Assembly: GCF_000233455.1 (NCBI RefSeq)
Contig: NZ_JH376429.1
Location: 182,751-246,750 of the forward strand
DNA from: [Clostridium] citroniae WAL-17108
GTDB lineage: Bacteria > Bacillota > Clostridia > Lachnospirales > Lachnospiraceae
Length of the DNA: 64,000 nt
Direction of reading: 5' to 3'
This document shows, one piece after another, positions 26,726-36,782 of this stretch. The notes beneath the pieces were generated by a model. It searched no databases, was not told where the DNA came from, and worked only from the letters and a program-made list of their open reading frames with translations. The translations under genes were made by a program, and so were the position numbers. Position 1 is the stretch's first letter, and the number at the start of each line of letters is the position of its first letter.

Positions 26726-27928
26726 TCAGCCGGGGCCGAAAAACCGAATCAGTTTCAGAGTCTCTCCCCCTGTCCCGCTTAGGGTAAACCCATCCATGGC
26801 AGCGGGGAGAAAGAACTGCTCACCCTTATCCAGTGTCAGAACGTCTTCACCGATCCTTATGACGCCCTTTCCTTCCAGCACATACAGGCCGGAACAGTCC
26901 CCATTTTTGGGGATCCGTAAGCCGTCTTCCCGGAGGGGCAGGCCCTCTCCCTGTGGGGGGATGGTCAGGCAGTCCATGGAGAAAAAGGGCGTATCTTCAT
27001 ATCCCACCAGGGTATCCACCCTTCCCTCCCTGCAGTCTATCTTTTTTCTTCTCTTTAAAAACCAGCGCTTCTTTGTCTCTTTCCGGGACAGACCTTCATA
27101 ATGAAAGCAGTCAAACATCCGCTCAAATCCCAGACCCTGATGGCACATCGCGTCCTCCACACTGTACCCGGAGGGTGTCACCCGCTCCACCCGTATGGTG
27201 TAGTCCGTTGGTTCCTGGATTTCTGTCAGGAAGCACCCTGCCCCAATGGCATGGGGAACGCCGCCCTCGATCAGTACCGTGTCCCCTGGCTCCACCTCAA
27301 ACCGGTGCAGGCACTGAAGCATCCCGTCTATATCCTGCCGGTCAAACAGGCCCATCCACTGCTGTCTTGTGACGCCTTCCTTAAATCCCATGTATACACA
27401 CGGTTTTTCTCCATTGACGGTCCGGCCGCCCAGAATATGCCAACACTCCGTCTTTCCGTATTCGGATCCGAACAGCTCCCTTGCCTTATCCCTGTCAGGG
27501 TGCACCTGGACAGCCAGCCGCTCCGCGGAATCAATGAGTTTTACCAGCACGCCCATGGTAGTTCCCAGGCGTTTCACATGGTCTGTACCAAGGAACGAAG
27601 ACGGATCAGACTGGATCACTGATCTCAGCGTGATATCCGTTCCCTGTACATGGCTCATGCCCTCCTCTTTTACAGACTCCCGACCCGGGTTTCTGGCAGC
27701 GACCAGGGAAACGATCCATTCCTCGGGGAAATGTCCGTCCGTTCCAACCGCGCATCCGTGGAACTCATCCAGCATTTTGCCTCCCAGATACGTCCTCCAG
27801 GCCCTTGCATGGTCCAGCCTGACCGGCAATCTGCTGCTAACCGGCAATCTACTGCTAACTTGCAATCCACTGCTAACTTGCAATCCACTGCTAACCTGCA
27901 ATCCACTGCTAACCTGCGTTTGATCCAT
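26726..27928 (-). CDS. manA: Mannose-6-phosphate isomerase, class I, with N-terminal tandem repeat
   Basis: Zn enzyme interconverting mannose 6-phosphate and fructose 6-phosphate. Family motifs: SAERLAVQVHPDRDKARELF with the Zn-binding QVHP, IEGGVPHAIGAG and the active-site region EIQEPTDYT. Residues about 5-34 are five six-residue repeats (QVSSGL and variants) encoded by 18-bp DNA repeats at 27827-27916, placed between the start Met and the usual beginning of the domain. GGAGG lies six bases before the ATG. It is the last gene of the sugar operon and would feed mannose into glycolysis. Confidence 0.87.
   Translation of the reverse strand: MDQTQVSSGLQVSSGLQVSSGLQVSSRLPVSSRLPVRLDHARAWRTYLGGKMLDEFHGCAVGTDGHFPEEWIVSLVAARNPGRESVKEEGMSHVQGTDITLRSVIQSDPSSFLGTDHVKRLGTTMGVLVKLIDSAERLAVQVHPDRDKARELFGSEYGKTECWHILGGRTVNGEKPCVYMGFKEGVTRQQWMGLFDRQDIDGMLQCLHRFEVEPGDTVLIEGGVPHAIGAGCFLTEIQEPTDYTIRVERVTPSGYSVEDAMCHQGLGFERMFDCFHYEGLSRKETKKRWFLKRRKKIDCREGRVDTLVGYEDTPFFSMDCLTIPPQGEGLPLREDGLRIPKNGDCSGLYVLEGKGVIRIGEDVLTLDKGEQFFLPAAMDGFTLSGTGGETLKLIRFFGPG
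27827..27916 (-). repeat. 18-bp coding tandem repeat in the isomerase gene
   Basis: Five 18-bp units lie head to tail (27827, 27845, 27863, 27881, 27899), the last two identical and the others differing by one to three bases. The unit length is a multiple of three, so copy-number change keeps the frame. Confidence 0.9.
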
Positions 27929-27938
27929 GTACTCCTCC

Positions 27939-29321
27939 CTAAAATCCGTTGTGATCGGACAGTTCCTTAAACCAGTGTCCGGATCTTTTCATGGTGATTT
28001 TGCATCCGTCATGGATATCCACCCGCAAAAGCCCATACCGGTTCTTGTAAGCATTGATCCAGGACCAGCAGTCAAATGGCGCCCACAGATGATACCCAAA
28101 ACAATTGCATCCCTCTGATATGGCTTTGTGAAGGTACTTTAAATGCTCCTTGATAAACTCAATGCGGTAATCATCCTCCACCATGCCTGATTCCCCTATG
28201 TATTGCTCCTCGTCCTGGATTCCCATCCCATTTTCAGAGATATACCATGGGATATTTCCATAATTTTCCTTAATGTTCATTGCAATATCATAGATCGCAG
28301 GCTCATAGATCTCCCATCCCCTGGAGCGGTTCATCTTCTGCCCCTCAAACTCATAGGATTCATAGTATTTCTCCGGCATCAGCGGTCCCTCATAGGCAGT
28401 GGTCCTGGCCTTTGCCCTTCTGGGATGATAATAATTCACCCCCAGATAGTCCACCGTGTTCTCCCGGATGATATCCATGTCCCCTTCCCTGGTCTTAGGA
28501 AGGATCCCCTCCGCCTCTAAAAGGGCTGTCAATTCCTGGGGATACGTTCCCTTTACCGAGGGATCCAGGAAGGAGCGGTTAAAGATCAGATCCAGGGTGT
28601 CCGCCGCTTTCCGGTCTTCCTCCCGGTCCGGATCCTGGCAGTAGGTGGGGGTGAGGTTAATAATGATGCCGATTTTTCCGTCACACCTGCTTTTTCTGAA
28701 TTCCGCAACCGCCAGACTGCTGGCCAGCTGCACATGGTAGCCCACCTGGGCTGCCTTTGCAGCATCACAAACAGCCGGATAGTGCCGCTGGTACAGGTAT
28801 CCGGTTTCCGGGATGATAACCGGCTCATTAAAGGTTGTCCAGTACTTCACCCGGTCCCCGAAACGCTCAAAGCAGACTGCTGCAAATGCCGCAAAGGCGT
28901 ATGCTGTCTCCCTGTTTTCAAAACCGCCTTTTTCCACCCAATACAGCGGAAGATCAAAATGGTGAAGGCACATCATGGGCTCAATTCCGTTTTCTATGAG
29001 GGCATTGATCACCTGGTCATAGAAACGGATCCCCTCCTCATTCACCTTGCCGTCACAGCCGCAGATGATCCTGCTCCACTGAATGGAGGTGCGGTAGGAT
29101 TTGATCCCTGCCTGCTTCATCTTCTCTATGTACTCAGGGTACTTGTGGTAAAAATCAGAGGTCACTGACGGCCCCACCTGGCCGAAAAAGCGTTCCGGCT
29201 CCTTGTCAAACCAGTAATCCCACTCAGAGGCCACCCTGTGCCCTTCCCTGCTTCCTCCTTCCGACTGGGGACCGGAACTGGCTCCTCCCCATAAAAAACC
29301 TTCTGGAAAATGATATGTCAT
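27939..29321 (-). CDS. Glycoside hydrolase family 1 (beta-glucosidase/6-phospho-beta-glycosidase-like)
   Basis: Retaining beta-glycosidase with TIM-barrel fold, 460 residues, the usual GH1 length. Signature FPEGFLWGGASSGPQSEGG at the N-terminus; acid/base Glu in TFNEPV and nucleophile Glu in ISENGMG. The start at 29321 has AAGGAG upstream; a GTG/ATG earlier is weaker. No signal peptide, so it acts on imported oligosaccharides. It follows the ROK gene in the sugar operon. Whether the substrate is a glucoside, galactoside, mannoside or phosphoglycoside is not fixed by the visible motifs. Confidence 0.9.
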   Translation of the reverse strand: MTYHFPEGFLWGGASSGPQSEGGSREGHRVASEWDYWFDKEPERFFGQVGPSVTSDFYHKYPEYIEKMKQAGIKSYRTSIQWSRIICGCDGKVNEEGIRFYDQVINALIENGIEPMMCLHHFDLPLYWVEKGGFENRETAYAFAAFAAVCFERFGDRVKYWTTFNEPVIIPETGYLYQRHYPAVCDAAKAAQVGYHVQLASSLAVAEFRKSRCDGKIGIIINLTPTYCQDPDREEDRKAADTLDLIFNRSFLDPSVKGTYPQELTALLEAEGILPKTREGDMDIIRENTVDYLGVNYYHPRRAKARTTAYEGPLMPEKYYESYEFEGQKMNRSRGWEIYEPAIYDIAMNIKENYGNIPWYISENGMGIQDEEQYIGESGMVEDDYRIEFIKEHLKYLHKAISEGCNCFGYHLWAPFDCWSWINAYKNRYGLLRVDIHDGCKITMKRSGHWFKELSDHNGF

Positions 29322-29339
29322 AACCTTACTCTCCTTCAT

Positions 29340-30245
29340 TTATATTGTATGTTCCAATTGATCATGATATAGATAATAATAGAGCGCTCCGTACAGGTTT
29401 GCCTGGTTCCCGTTGGTACATGCACAGATATTGGGCCTCAGATAGCCCGGTCTCTGCCCGTCCAGCAGTTCCTCTGTCTTAAGGCGGATCCCCCGGATGA
29501 TATCCGCATTGGCGCTGATCCCTCCGCCAATGGCGATCATTTCCGGGTCAAAGGAAAACTCCAGGGTAATGCATCCCACAGCCATCCAATAGTAAAATTC
29601 TTCCAAAAGTTCTGTGGCCAGCCCGTCTCCATCCATGGAACGGCAAACCAGTTCCTTTCCCGTGACAATTTCTTCAATGCCTTTGCGCTTCCTGTATTTC
29701 CTTGCCTGCTTTTCCAATGTGTAATCGCTCCAGGTGAGAAGTACCCCGTCCTTAAATCCCCCCATAGGGAAATTTCCAAACTCCCCGCGGTTCATGGTAA
29801 CTCCCTTGTAGAGGTGTCCATGTTCCACCACAGCTCCTCCGATCCCTGTGCCGCAGATAACAAATACCACGTTTTTACAGTTCCTGGCCACACCCTTCCA
29901 CAGTTCCCCCATGGCGGCGCATTTTGCATCATTGGCCATGGTTACCGTAAAACCGCCCAGGCGCTGTGACAGCAGTTTTTTTAATTCTACATCATGTATG
30001 TAGGGGACTGCACTGATCCCCCTGATGATTCCTTCCCGGCTGTGGACTTCCCCGGGAAAGCTGAAAGCCGCGCCTTGTATGTCCCACTGCTTCGAGGTTT
30101 TGAGGAAAATCTCCCGGATCTTATCTAAAAATGTTTCCAGGCCGGCTGCCGGTGTCTCAAATGAATCCCTCAGGCAGAATCTCCCCTGTTCATCCGACAC
30201 CCCATACTTGACACCGGTCCCTCCCACATCAAAGACCAGTATCAC
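29340..30245 (-). CDS. ROK-family protein (sugar kinase-like)
   Basis: ROK family: N-terminal phosphate-1 motif DVGGTGVKYG and a second ATP-site region VICGTGIGGAVVEHGHLYKG. There is no N-terminal HTH, so it is a kinase rather than a repressor. The usual zinc-binding CxCGxxGC signature is absent; the nearby motif reads NRGEFGNFPMG. The GTG start at 30245 overlaps the GH42 stop in a GTGA, indicating coupling. Together with the isomerase it would phosphorylate and funnel a released hexose, perhaps mannose or glucose (inference). Confidence 0.85.
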   Translation of the reverse strand: MILVFDVGGTGVKYGVSDEQGRFCLRDSFETPAAGLETFLDKIREIFLKTSKQWDIQGAAFSFPGEVHSREGIIRGISAVPYIHDVELKKLLSQRLGGFTVTMANDAKCAAMGELWKGVARNCKNVVFVICGTGIGGAVVEHGHLYKGVTMNRGEFGNFPMGGFKDGVLLTWSDYTLEKQARKYRKRKGIEEIVTGKELVCRSMDGDGLATELLEEFYYWMAVGCITLEFSFDPEMIAIGGGISANADIIRGIRLKTEELLDGQRPGYLRPNICACTNGNQANLYGALYYYLYHDQLEHTI

Positions 30246-32335
30246 AGCTCATCCTCCTGCCACCGGTAAATATATGCTGTATTTTCAGGAACTGTGAACT
30301 CCGCGGCCGGACCTGCAGCGGTCACGGCCCCTGTCATTACATTTTCAATGGAAACACCTTCCGGAAGCCCCTGGATACAAACCGGCTGCTTTACGGTATC
30401 AAAGTTGATCACCAATGCCGCGGACCACTCTCCGGCCCTGATAAAACTCACATGGACCCGTTCTCCCTTTTGCACAGTCACCATATCCGGGCAGCACTCC
30501 TTTACAAGGGGCATCACCGTGTCCTCCACTTCCCTGATGCTGTTTTTCTTCAGCTCCACACCCAGGAAGGAATTAAAATACAGGGTCTTTCCCTTACCGA
30601 ATCCATGGAGCACCACGGCCGGGCTTCCGTCCTCCATGGTTCCCAGTACCTGGGCATCCTCCCGAACTTCCAGCTTCTGCTCCATGAAATTACAGGGGAT
30701 CCTTTCACCTCCCAGGCAGAAGGAATGACCTGAATCCACGTCCGTCTCCACCAGACCAAAGAGGCTGCTCAGCTTCCTTCCCGGAATCCCTTCACAGGGC
30801 ACCTCCCCGTACTCATTAACGCTTGCCAGCCTTGCGTCCGCGATCAGGAGGCCGCCCTGCTCCACAAACCGGGTGAGTCTGTCAGCCATATCACTGCTGA
30901 TGCTCAGGATGGAGGGAAGCACGATGACCCCTGTATCCTCCTCATTCAGGTCCTCAAGATCTGTAAATTCCGGCAGCACCCCGTGATTCCAGAACAGGCG
31001 GTACCATCCTTCCACATCCTCGCTCCAGAAACTGTTATTCCACTTTAAAAACGCATCAAAATACAGCCTGGAGGAATAGGAGACAGCTATTTTCACCATG
31101 GGCTTTGCAATGGAGAAATCACCAAACAGATCCTCCTGTGCGCGGATCAGGGAGACCAGCTCCTTCACTTTCTCCGCCTTTTCATTGGGCGTCCCGTCCA
31201 TTCTTGTAAGTCCCCGTCCCGTGGACTGGTATCCATGGAGGAAGGGACGCCATCTCCACAGCTGCATGCCCTGGGCTCCGGTGAACATGCACATCAGGAT
31301 CCAGTCATACAGCTCCTGCCCGGTAACCTCGGATCCCGGTGTGAGCACAGACTGGGTATGGGTCTGCAGCTCATTGACCAGGTAGGGCTTGCCCGCCTTT
31401 CTGGCCGCCCCGGCCGGAATGCTGTAGTACATGGACATGGTCCACGGCGTATTCCTGTAGTTGCGCCCCCAGCTCTTGGGATAAAAGGTGGAGCCATAGA
31501 TATCCGGTATTTTTGCTGTTGCAAACTCATCATTATTGCGAAGGGTCACATCCCCTGACAGGATCTGGGCGCTGGTCCCGTCTATGATAATGGGATGGCT
31601 GGTATCGTATTTCCTGGCCGTATCATATAGGAATCTGCAGATTTCCGTCAAAGTCACACTGCGGAACCGCTCATACTCCAGATCCGGCATGATGCTGCTC
31701 CATATGCTGTAGGCGGACCGTCTTTTTTCAGGGAAAATCTGTGAGAATCCCTCATACCTGCGGTACCATACCCGGTTCAGGTGTTCAATGGTCCCATATG
31801 TTTCCTTCAGCCACTCCTGGTATTTCCCAATGGTATACCTGTCATCGCTTCTGAAATGTGCCTCGTTAAACACATCATATCCGTATACTGCACTGTGGTC
31901 CTTAAAGGCATTGATGGCTTCCCGGAAAAATACATCAATGTATTCCCTTACCACAGGGTGATTCAGGTTGGCCCAAAAACAATTCTCGTTAAAATGTTCT
32001 CCCCGCTCATCATGGATCATCATCTCGCTGGTCAGGGCACTGTCAGGCATGAACTCCTGGGCCTGATTCTGGCCAAAGAGCTGAAGGATGGCCTTCATAC
32101 CCAGCTTTTCACACTCATCCAGTACCATTCTGGTCTGATCAAATACCCACTCATGAGAATCCTTTGCCAGCCATGGGTTTCCCACCGGCCACAGCGTGAT
32201 CAGATTACACCCGTATTCCTGCATCTGAGACAGATCCCTGCGGATCTCCTCCTGTGTGTAATCCTGTTCAATGATATAAACCGCGCCGAATAAAAACTGT
32301 TTCTTATCTTCCTGCTTCCTGTTTTCCTGCTTCAT
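30242..32335 (-). CDS. GH42-like beta-galactosidase family hydrolase
   Basis: About 697 residues, close to typical GH42 size. The N-terminal TIM-barrel holds DVFNEAHF (acid/base Glu, near residue 140) and LVNELQTH (candidate nucleophile Glu, near residue 310). A trimerisation-type domain (GLLIADARLASVNEYG) and a small C-terminal beta domain follow. ATG at 32335 has AGGAGG 6 bases upstream. No signal peptide: an intracellular enzyme acting on imported oligosaccharides. The gene is in the sugar operon between the two-component system and the ROK gene. Galactosidase is the family role; actual specificity is untested. Confidence 0.85.
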   Translation of the reverse strand: MKQENRKQEDKKQFLFGAVYIIEQDYTQEEIRRDLSQMQEYGCNLITLWPVGNPWLAKDSHEWVFDQTRMVLDECEKLGMKAILQLFGQNQAQEFMPDSALTSEMMIHDERGEHFNENCFWANLNHPVVREYIDVFFREAINAFKDHSAVYGYDVFNEAHFRSDDRYTIGKYQEWLKETYGTIEHLNRVWYRRYEGFSQIFPEKRRSAYSIWSSIMPDLEYERFRSVTLTEICRFLYDTARKYDTSHPIIIDGTSAQILSGDVTLRNNDEFATAKIPDIYGSTFYPKSWGRNYRNTPWTMSMYYSIPAGAARKAGKPYLVNELQTHTQSVLTPGSEVTGQELYDWILMCMFTGAQGMQLWRWRPFLHGYQSTGRGLTRMDGTPNEKAEKVKELVSLIRAQEDLFGDFSIAKPMVKIAVSYSSRLYFDAFLKWNNSFWSEDVEGWYRLFWNHGVLPEFTDLEDLNEEDTGVIVLPSILSISSDMADRLTRFVEQGGLLIADARLASVNEYGEVPCEGIPGRKLSSLFGLVETDVDSGHSFCLGGERIPCNFMEQKLEVREDAQVLGTMEDGSPAVVLHGFGKGKTLYFNSFLGVELKKNSIREVEDTVMPLVKECCPDMVTVQKGERVHVSFIRAGEWSAALVINFDTVKQPVCIQGLPEGVSIENVMTGAVTAAGPAAEFTVPENTAYIYRWQEDEL

Positions 32336-32428
32336 GTCTTCCTCCTTGATCCCACTGATAATCCCATTATAATGATCCAAAGGAAAACAAAAACCATAGA
32401 TTCTACACTACTGTCCAATATTCTACAC

Positions 32429-34030
32429 TTAACGGTTGCGGTAGGAAGTGGGAGTAAATCCTGTGTATTTCTTAAAGATAAAAGCAAAATATTTGTAATC
32501 GCTAAATCCTGTCTCCTCAGCAATGGCGTAAACCTTTGTCTCAGGCTCCGCGTCCATCCGCTTTTTGGCCTGTTCGATTCTGTATTTATTCAGCCAGTCC
32601 GTAAAATTCTCACCTGTCTCCTCCTTGAACACGCGGCTGAAATAATTGGGGGTCACATACACGGCCTGGGCCACATCCCCCACCTGGATGCTCTCGGAAA
32701 AGTGTTCCATGGCATAGGCAAGCCCTCCTGCCACAATCCCCTTGTACTTGCCGTTGCTCTGCCGGTCCACGGCTGCCAGGGACTCGCTGTATATGTCCTT
32801 CATCCACATTTCCAGATCTTGTGCCGTTTCATACTTTGATATCTCATTGTAGTAATAATAATTTTTTCCCAGCGCCTGTTCCGGCGACACGGAAAAATGC
32901 TCCAGCTGGCGCATGGCGATCAGCACCAGATACATACAAAACTGCTCCGTTCCCCTGCGCCCCAGGTCCTGCTCCATCACATATTTCTGGAACACCATTT
33001 CCAGCGCATCATAAACCCTGTTTTTATCCAGCAGTCTCACCGCATCGCTGATCTCCTGCTCCTCCTCAGGGGTAAGGAACAGCCTGGCATGTTCAGACCC
33101 GTTTCTGGGATCGCCCTCCCTTACAATGATCTGACTGCTCCCCTGTTTGATCCTCTCCTCCACAGCCTCGTCCGCTGACCGGTAGGAAATCTTAAGATCC
33201 TGTATGGCCTTTACCTTTTTTCCAATGCCCACGGATATGGAGACCCCGTAGTACTTGCGCATACAGAACTGGACTTCCTTGCAGCACCTGGTAATCTTTT
33301 TTGTCTCCTGGTCCGTGCCCAGGATCACCATCACCCTGGCCTCGCCCTCATCGCAGATAACAGCACTGCCGCAGGCTCCCAGCACTTCCTCGGCAATGTT
33401 GGACATGGCATATTTTAAAAGCCCGGCCTCCCGTTCCCCGCTTGCGATCAGCTGATAATAATAGTCAATACAGAAAATAATGATCTGATGCTCCTGCCCT
33501 GAAAAGTCCATGCCCAGGGCCCCTGCCTGCTCTGTAAAGGCAGTTTCACCAATCTCTCCCTGGAAATAGCGTTTCACACAGCGGTTGCGCATCATGGGAA
33601 GGTTTTCCTTTAAAAGCACGGTCTTCTGGGTCCTGCTGACAACAGTGGCATTTTCCTGACGGACCTGATCAGCCAGCTTCCTGACCAGTTTTGTCAGATC
33701 CTCTGTGTTAATGGGCTTTAACAGATAATCCGCCGCTCCCAGGCGTATGGCTTCCCTGGCATACTCAAATTCGCTGTAACCCGTAAGGAACACCACCCTT
33801 ACCTTGGGAAGCTTTTCCTTTAATTCCTTTGCAAAACGGATCCCGTCCACAATGGGCATCCTGATATCCGTGATCACAATATCCGGCTTTTCCGTCAGGG
33901 CTTTTGCCATACCGTCCCTTCCGTTCCCCGCAGTCCCCACCACCTGCACATCCAGGCTCTCCCAGTCCACTGCCCTTACGATTCCCTCCCGGATCACCGG
34001 TTCATCATCAACCACCATCATTCTAATCAT
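32429..34030 (-). CDS. YesN-type response regulator (533 residues), sugar operon
   Basis: Long YesN-class regulator: REC domain with phospho-acceptor Asp55 (IVITDIRMP), a central linker of about 270 residues without recognised fold, and a C-terminal AraC-type HTH (VGDVAQAVYVTPNYFSRVF and IAEETGFSDYKYFAFIF). A GGGGGA site lies upstream of the ATG. It follows the kinase gene by 29 bases and is embedded in the sugar operon, which it likely activates in response to the imported oligosaccharide (inference). Confidence 0.9.
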   Translation of the reverse strand: MIRMMVVDDEPVIREGIVRAVDWESLDVQVVGTAGNGRDGMAKALTEKPDIVITDIRMPIVDGIRFAKELKEKLPKVRVVFLTGYSEFEYAREAIRLGAADYLLKPINTEDLTKLVRKLADQVRQENATVVSRTQKTVLLKENLPMMRNRCVKRYFQGEIGETAFTEQAGALGMDFSGQEHQIIIFCIDYYYQLIASGEREAGLLKYAMSNIAEEVLGACGSAVICDEGEARVMVILGTDQETKKITRCCKEVQFCMRKYYGVSISVGIGKKVKAIQDLKISYRSADEAVEERIKQGSSQIIVREGDPRNGSEHARLFLTPEEEQEISDAVRLLDKNRVYDALEMVFQKYVMEQDLGRRGTEQFCMYLVLIAMRQLEHFSVSPEQALGKNYYYYNEISKYETAQDLEMWMKDIYSESLAAVDRQSNGKYKGIVAGGLAYAMEHFSESIQVGDVAQAVYVTPNYFSRVFKEETGENFTDWLNKYRIEQAKKRMDAEPETKVYAIAEETGFSDYKYFAFIFKKYTGFTPTSYRNR

Positions 34031-34059
34031 TTGATATTCCCCCTTTACGTATCGCCTCT

Positions 34060-35817
34060 CTATACAGCAGTCCTATCCCCTTCCAGGATAAAAGGCTGCA
34101 CCACCCGCACGATCAACCCCTTTGGTATGCGTTTTTCAAACCGAAGACCGTATTCTTCCCCATAGCAGAGCCTGATCCGATCATTCACATTGGAAAGCCC
34201 CATGCCCTTAAGCCCTTCCCTGTACTGATCCATCAATGCCTTCAGTTCCTCCGTATCCGCATCCATACCGTCATTTTCCACGGTCATGATAAGATCATTC
34301 TCTTCCCTGTAAATCCTGATCCATATGGTACCCGGTTCCCCTGTGGGCTCCAGGCCGTGCACAATGGCATTTTCCACCAGGGGCTGAAGCACGAACCGCA
34401 CGGTTTCGCAGCCCATTACCCCCTCGTCCGCTTCCACCGCAAACTCAATGGAATCCGTGTGACGGCATTCCTGGATCATGATATAGTTTCGTATGTGCTC
34501 CAGTTCCCCTGCTACCGTGGTAGTCTTTCCCGTATCCTTTACAGATGCCCGAAATAGTTTGGAAAGGGCTTCTATGAGACGGCAGGTCTCTCCCGCCTGT
34601 TCCATGCGGCTCATCCAGCAGATGGTATCTAGCGTGTTGTACAGGAAATGAGGATTGATATATGCCTGCATGGCCCGTATCTGTGCATCCTTTTCCCTGA
34701 TCTTGGCCAGATACACCTGATTTACCAGCTCATCCAGCCTGGCGCTCATCCTGTTAAATGCCTTTGCCAGCAGGGACAGTTCCTCATACCCCGTCTCCGG
34801 CAGCTTCCGTTTAAAGTGATCTTCCTCAATATGCTTCATGGAAGACTCCAGCCGCTTTAACGGCCGGATCACAAACCGGGAAAGGAAAAATCCCGCCAGG
34901 GCGCACAGGACAACGGCCAATATGCCGGACGTGATCAAAAGCTGCCGGACCACAGCCGTCTCCCCGGATATCTGGCTTAAGGAAATCTGCTTCACCACAT
35001 ACCAGCCCGGATACTTTACCCTGGCGCAGGCTGTCATCACCGGAGTTCCGTCCACCTTCATCTGCTGGCTGCTGTACTCCTCATCCAGCTTCAGGTTGGG
35101 CAGTATTTCAGACACAGCCTTTCCCTCCTGGTCAGGGTCTGTGGAGATGATGATCCTGCCGTCCTCCACAATGTAATATGCTTCCCCGTCAGCGCGGTAA
35201 TCATTTAACAGCCGTTTCAGGTTCTGCTTCTTGAAATAGATCTGCTGGAAACCAATGGGAATCCCAATATCATTGATGTCATGGATGCATCTGGCATATC
35301 CGTACAGCTCATCACTTCTCAAGTCCCCGTAATCCGCCACATGGATATCTGTCCGGAACAGAGGACCCCCGCTCTTTTCCATCAGCAGCTCTTTAACCGG
35401 TCCGCTGATCCCTTCCGTGACCGAACTGGAGCTGTAGCGCCTGCCGTCCAAGCGCACAAAATCCACGGCATAGATGTATTCCTCATATGCAATCTGGTTT
35501 AAAACATACTGGTTCAGGCTGTACCAGGCCTGTTCCACCTCATCCGGATCCCTGGCCAGCAGGTACTCGCGCACCATCTCATTCTGATAGAATGACAGGG
35601 AGCTGTTCTGCAGGTTTTTCATGATCCCTTCAATATTAGAAGCGATCTGGGATGTATTGCTTTGATTCAGGACCCTGACATTTTCCGTTATGATCTTACG
35701 GTACTGTCTGTAGGAGATAACTCCCAGTATGGCGGTAGGTACAATGATCAGCACCAGGATCACTGCAAATATGGTCTTTTGAAGACTTCCAAACATCCTT
35801 TTCCACAACATTTTCAT
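34060..35817 (-). CDS. YesM-type sensor histidine kinase, sugar operon
   Basis: Sensor kinase of about 585 residues: TM1 near residues 14-34, a dCache-like extracytoplasmic region to about 285, TM2 at about 293-315, HAMP (RPLKRLESSMKHI), then AYINPHFLYNTLDTI with the phospho-acceptor His (about residue 390) and a HATPase domain with N box VENAIVHGL. Of three closely spaced ATGs (35820, 35817, 35811), 35817 is best placed to GGAGG. It sits between the importer genes and the regulator gene, a usual order for oligosaccharide loci in Firmicutes. Confidence 0.88.
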   Translation of the reverse strand: MKMLWKRMFGSLQKTIFAVILVLIIVPTAILGVISYRQYRKIITENVRVLNQSNTSQIASNIEGIMKNLQNSSLSFYQNEMVREYLLARDPDEVEQAWYSLNQYVLNQIAYEEYIYAVDFVRLDGRRYSSSSVTEGISGPVKELLMEKSGGPLFRTDIHVADYGDLRSDELYGYARCIHDINDIGIPIGFQQIYFKKQNLKRLLNDYRADGEAYYIVEDGRIIISTDPDQEGKAVSEILPNLKLDEEYSSQQMKVDGTPVMTACARVKYPGWYVVKQISLSQISGETAVVRQLLITSGILAVVLCALAGFFLSRFVIRPLKRLESSMKHIEEDHFKRKLPETGYEELSLLAKAFNRMSARLDELVNQVYLAKIREKDAQIRAMQAYINPHFLYNTLDTICWMSRMEQAGETCRLIEALSKLFRASVKDTGKTTTVAGELEHIRNYIMIQECRHTDSIEFAVEADEGVMGCETVRFVLQPLVENAIVHGLEPTGEPGTIWIRIYREENDLIMTVENDGMDADTEELKALMDQYREGLKGMGLSNVNDRIRLCYGEEYGLRFEKRIPKGLIVRVVQPFILEGDRTAV

Positions 35818-35948
35818 CATTTCCTCCGATTGAGACTCCTGCCTCACAGGTGGGTGAATCCGCCTCTGAATGTTTTACGGTTCCCCTGAAAACGCATATA
35901 AGACAAGCTGTAAACAGCCTGTCTGACATGCAAAACGAATGATCGGTC

Positions 35949-36782
35949 TTAACCCTTAACCGCTCCCGCGGTCATGCCTTTCATAATCTGATTATAGAAC
36001 AAAAGATACATAATCACCACAGGAAGTGTGGAAACCACAAGGGCTGCCAGCATCAACGGATAATTTACCGTATAGCTTCCCACAAAATTGGTAAGTCCAA
36101 TGGGCATTGTCTTAAGAGAATTACTTCTGATCAATACCAGCGCCAGCGGAAATTCATTCCAGGTGTTCAGGAAGGTGAGGATGGCACTGGTGGATAACAC
36201 CGGCCTGCACATGGGCATTACAATGGCAAACATGGTATGTAGAAAGGAGCTTCCGTCTATACATGCCGCCTCCTCGATCTCAATGGGCACGCTGGCCACA
36301 GAGCTTTCCACCAGAAACACTGCCACCGGAAGGGCGAATGCGATATAGGGCAATATCAATGTGTATCTTTTATTCAGGAGTCCCAATGACTTAAATTCCA
36401 CAAAGATGGGAATCAAAAGAGCGTAAATGGGGATCAGCATTCCGGACAAAAACATATAGTACACAAATGTCCTTCCCCTGAATTTAAACCTGGACAGACA
36501 GTAGCCTGTCACAAAAGCGATCACGATCACAACGGCAACAGTGATCAGGGTGTTAAACATACTGTTCATAAAGTAGGAGCCGATGTTCCCCTCCTCAATG
36601 GCCCGGGCGTAATTGTCAAATATCAGCTTCTTTGGAAGGCTCAAAATATCCAGTGAAAACTCCTGATCTGTTTTCAGGGATGAGTAGATCATCCATATGA
36701 TGGGGAAAATGCAGGTTACGGAAAACAATGTCACAAATCCGTTGGCAATCACTGTTTCCACGGCTTTTACCGCTTTTTTCAT
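35949..36782 (-). CDS. Sugar ABC transporter permease, MalG/CUT1 type
   Basis: Carbohydrate importer permease with about six TM segments and the EAA loop EIEEAACIDGSSFLHTMF near residue 180. Length 277 residues is typical for MalG/LacG-type permeases. Its start overlaps the stop of the preceding permease by 4 bases (ATGA). No dedicated ATPase gene is in the operon, so a shared MsmX-like ATPase encoded elsewhere is expected (family knowledge, inferred here). Confidence 0.92.
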   Translation of the reverse strand: MKKAVKAVETVIANGFVTLFSVTCIFPIIWMIYSSLKTDQEFSLDILSLPKKLIFDNYARAIEEGNIGSYFMNSMFNTLITVAVVIVIAFVTGYCLSRFKFRGRTFVYYMFLSGMLIPIYALLIPIFVEFKSLGLLNKRYTLILPYIAFALPVAVFLVESSVASVPIEIEEAACIDGSSFLHTMFAIVMPMCRPVLSTSAILTFLNTWNEFPLALVLIRSNSLKTMPIGLTNFVGSYTVNYPLMLAALVVSTLPVVIMYLLFYNQIMKGMTAGAVKG

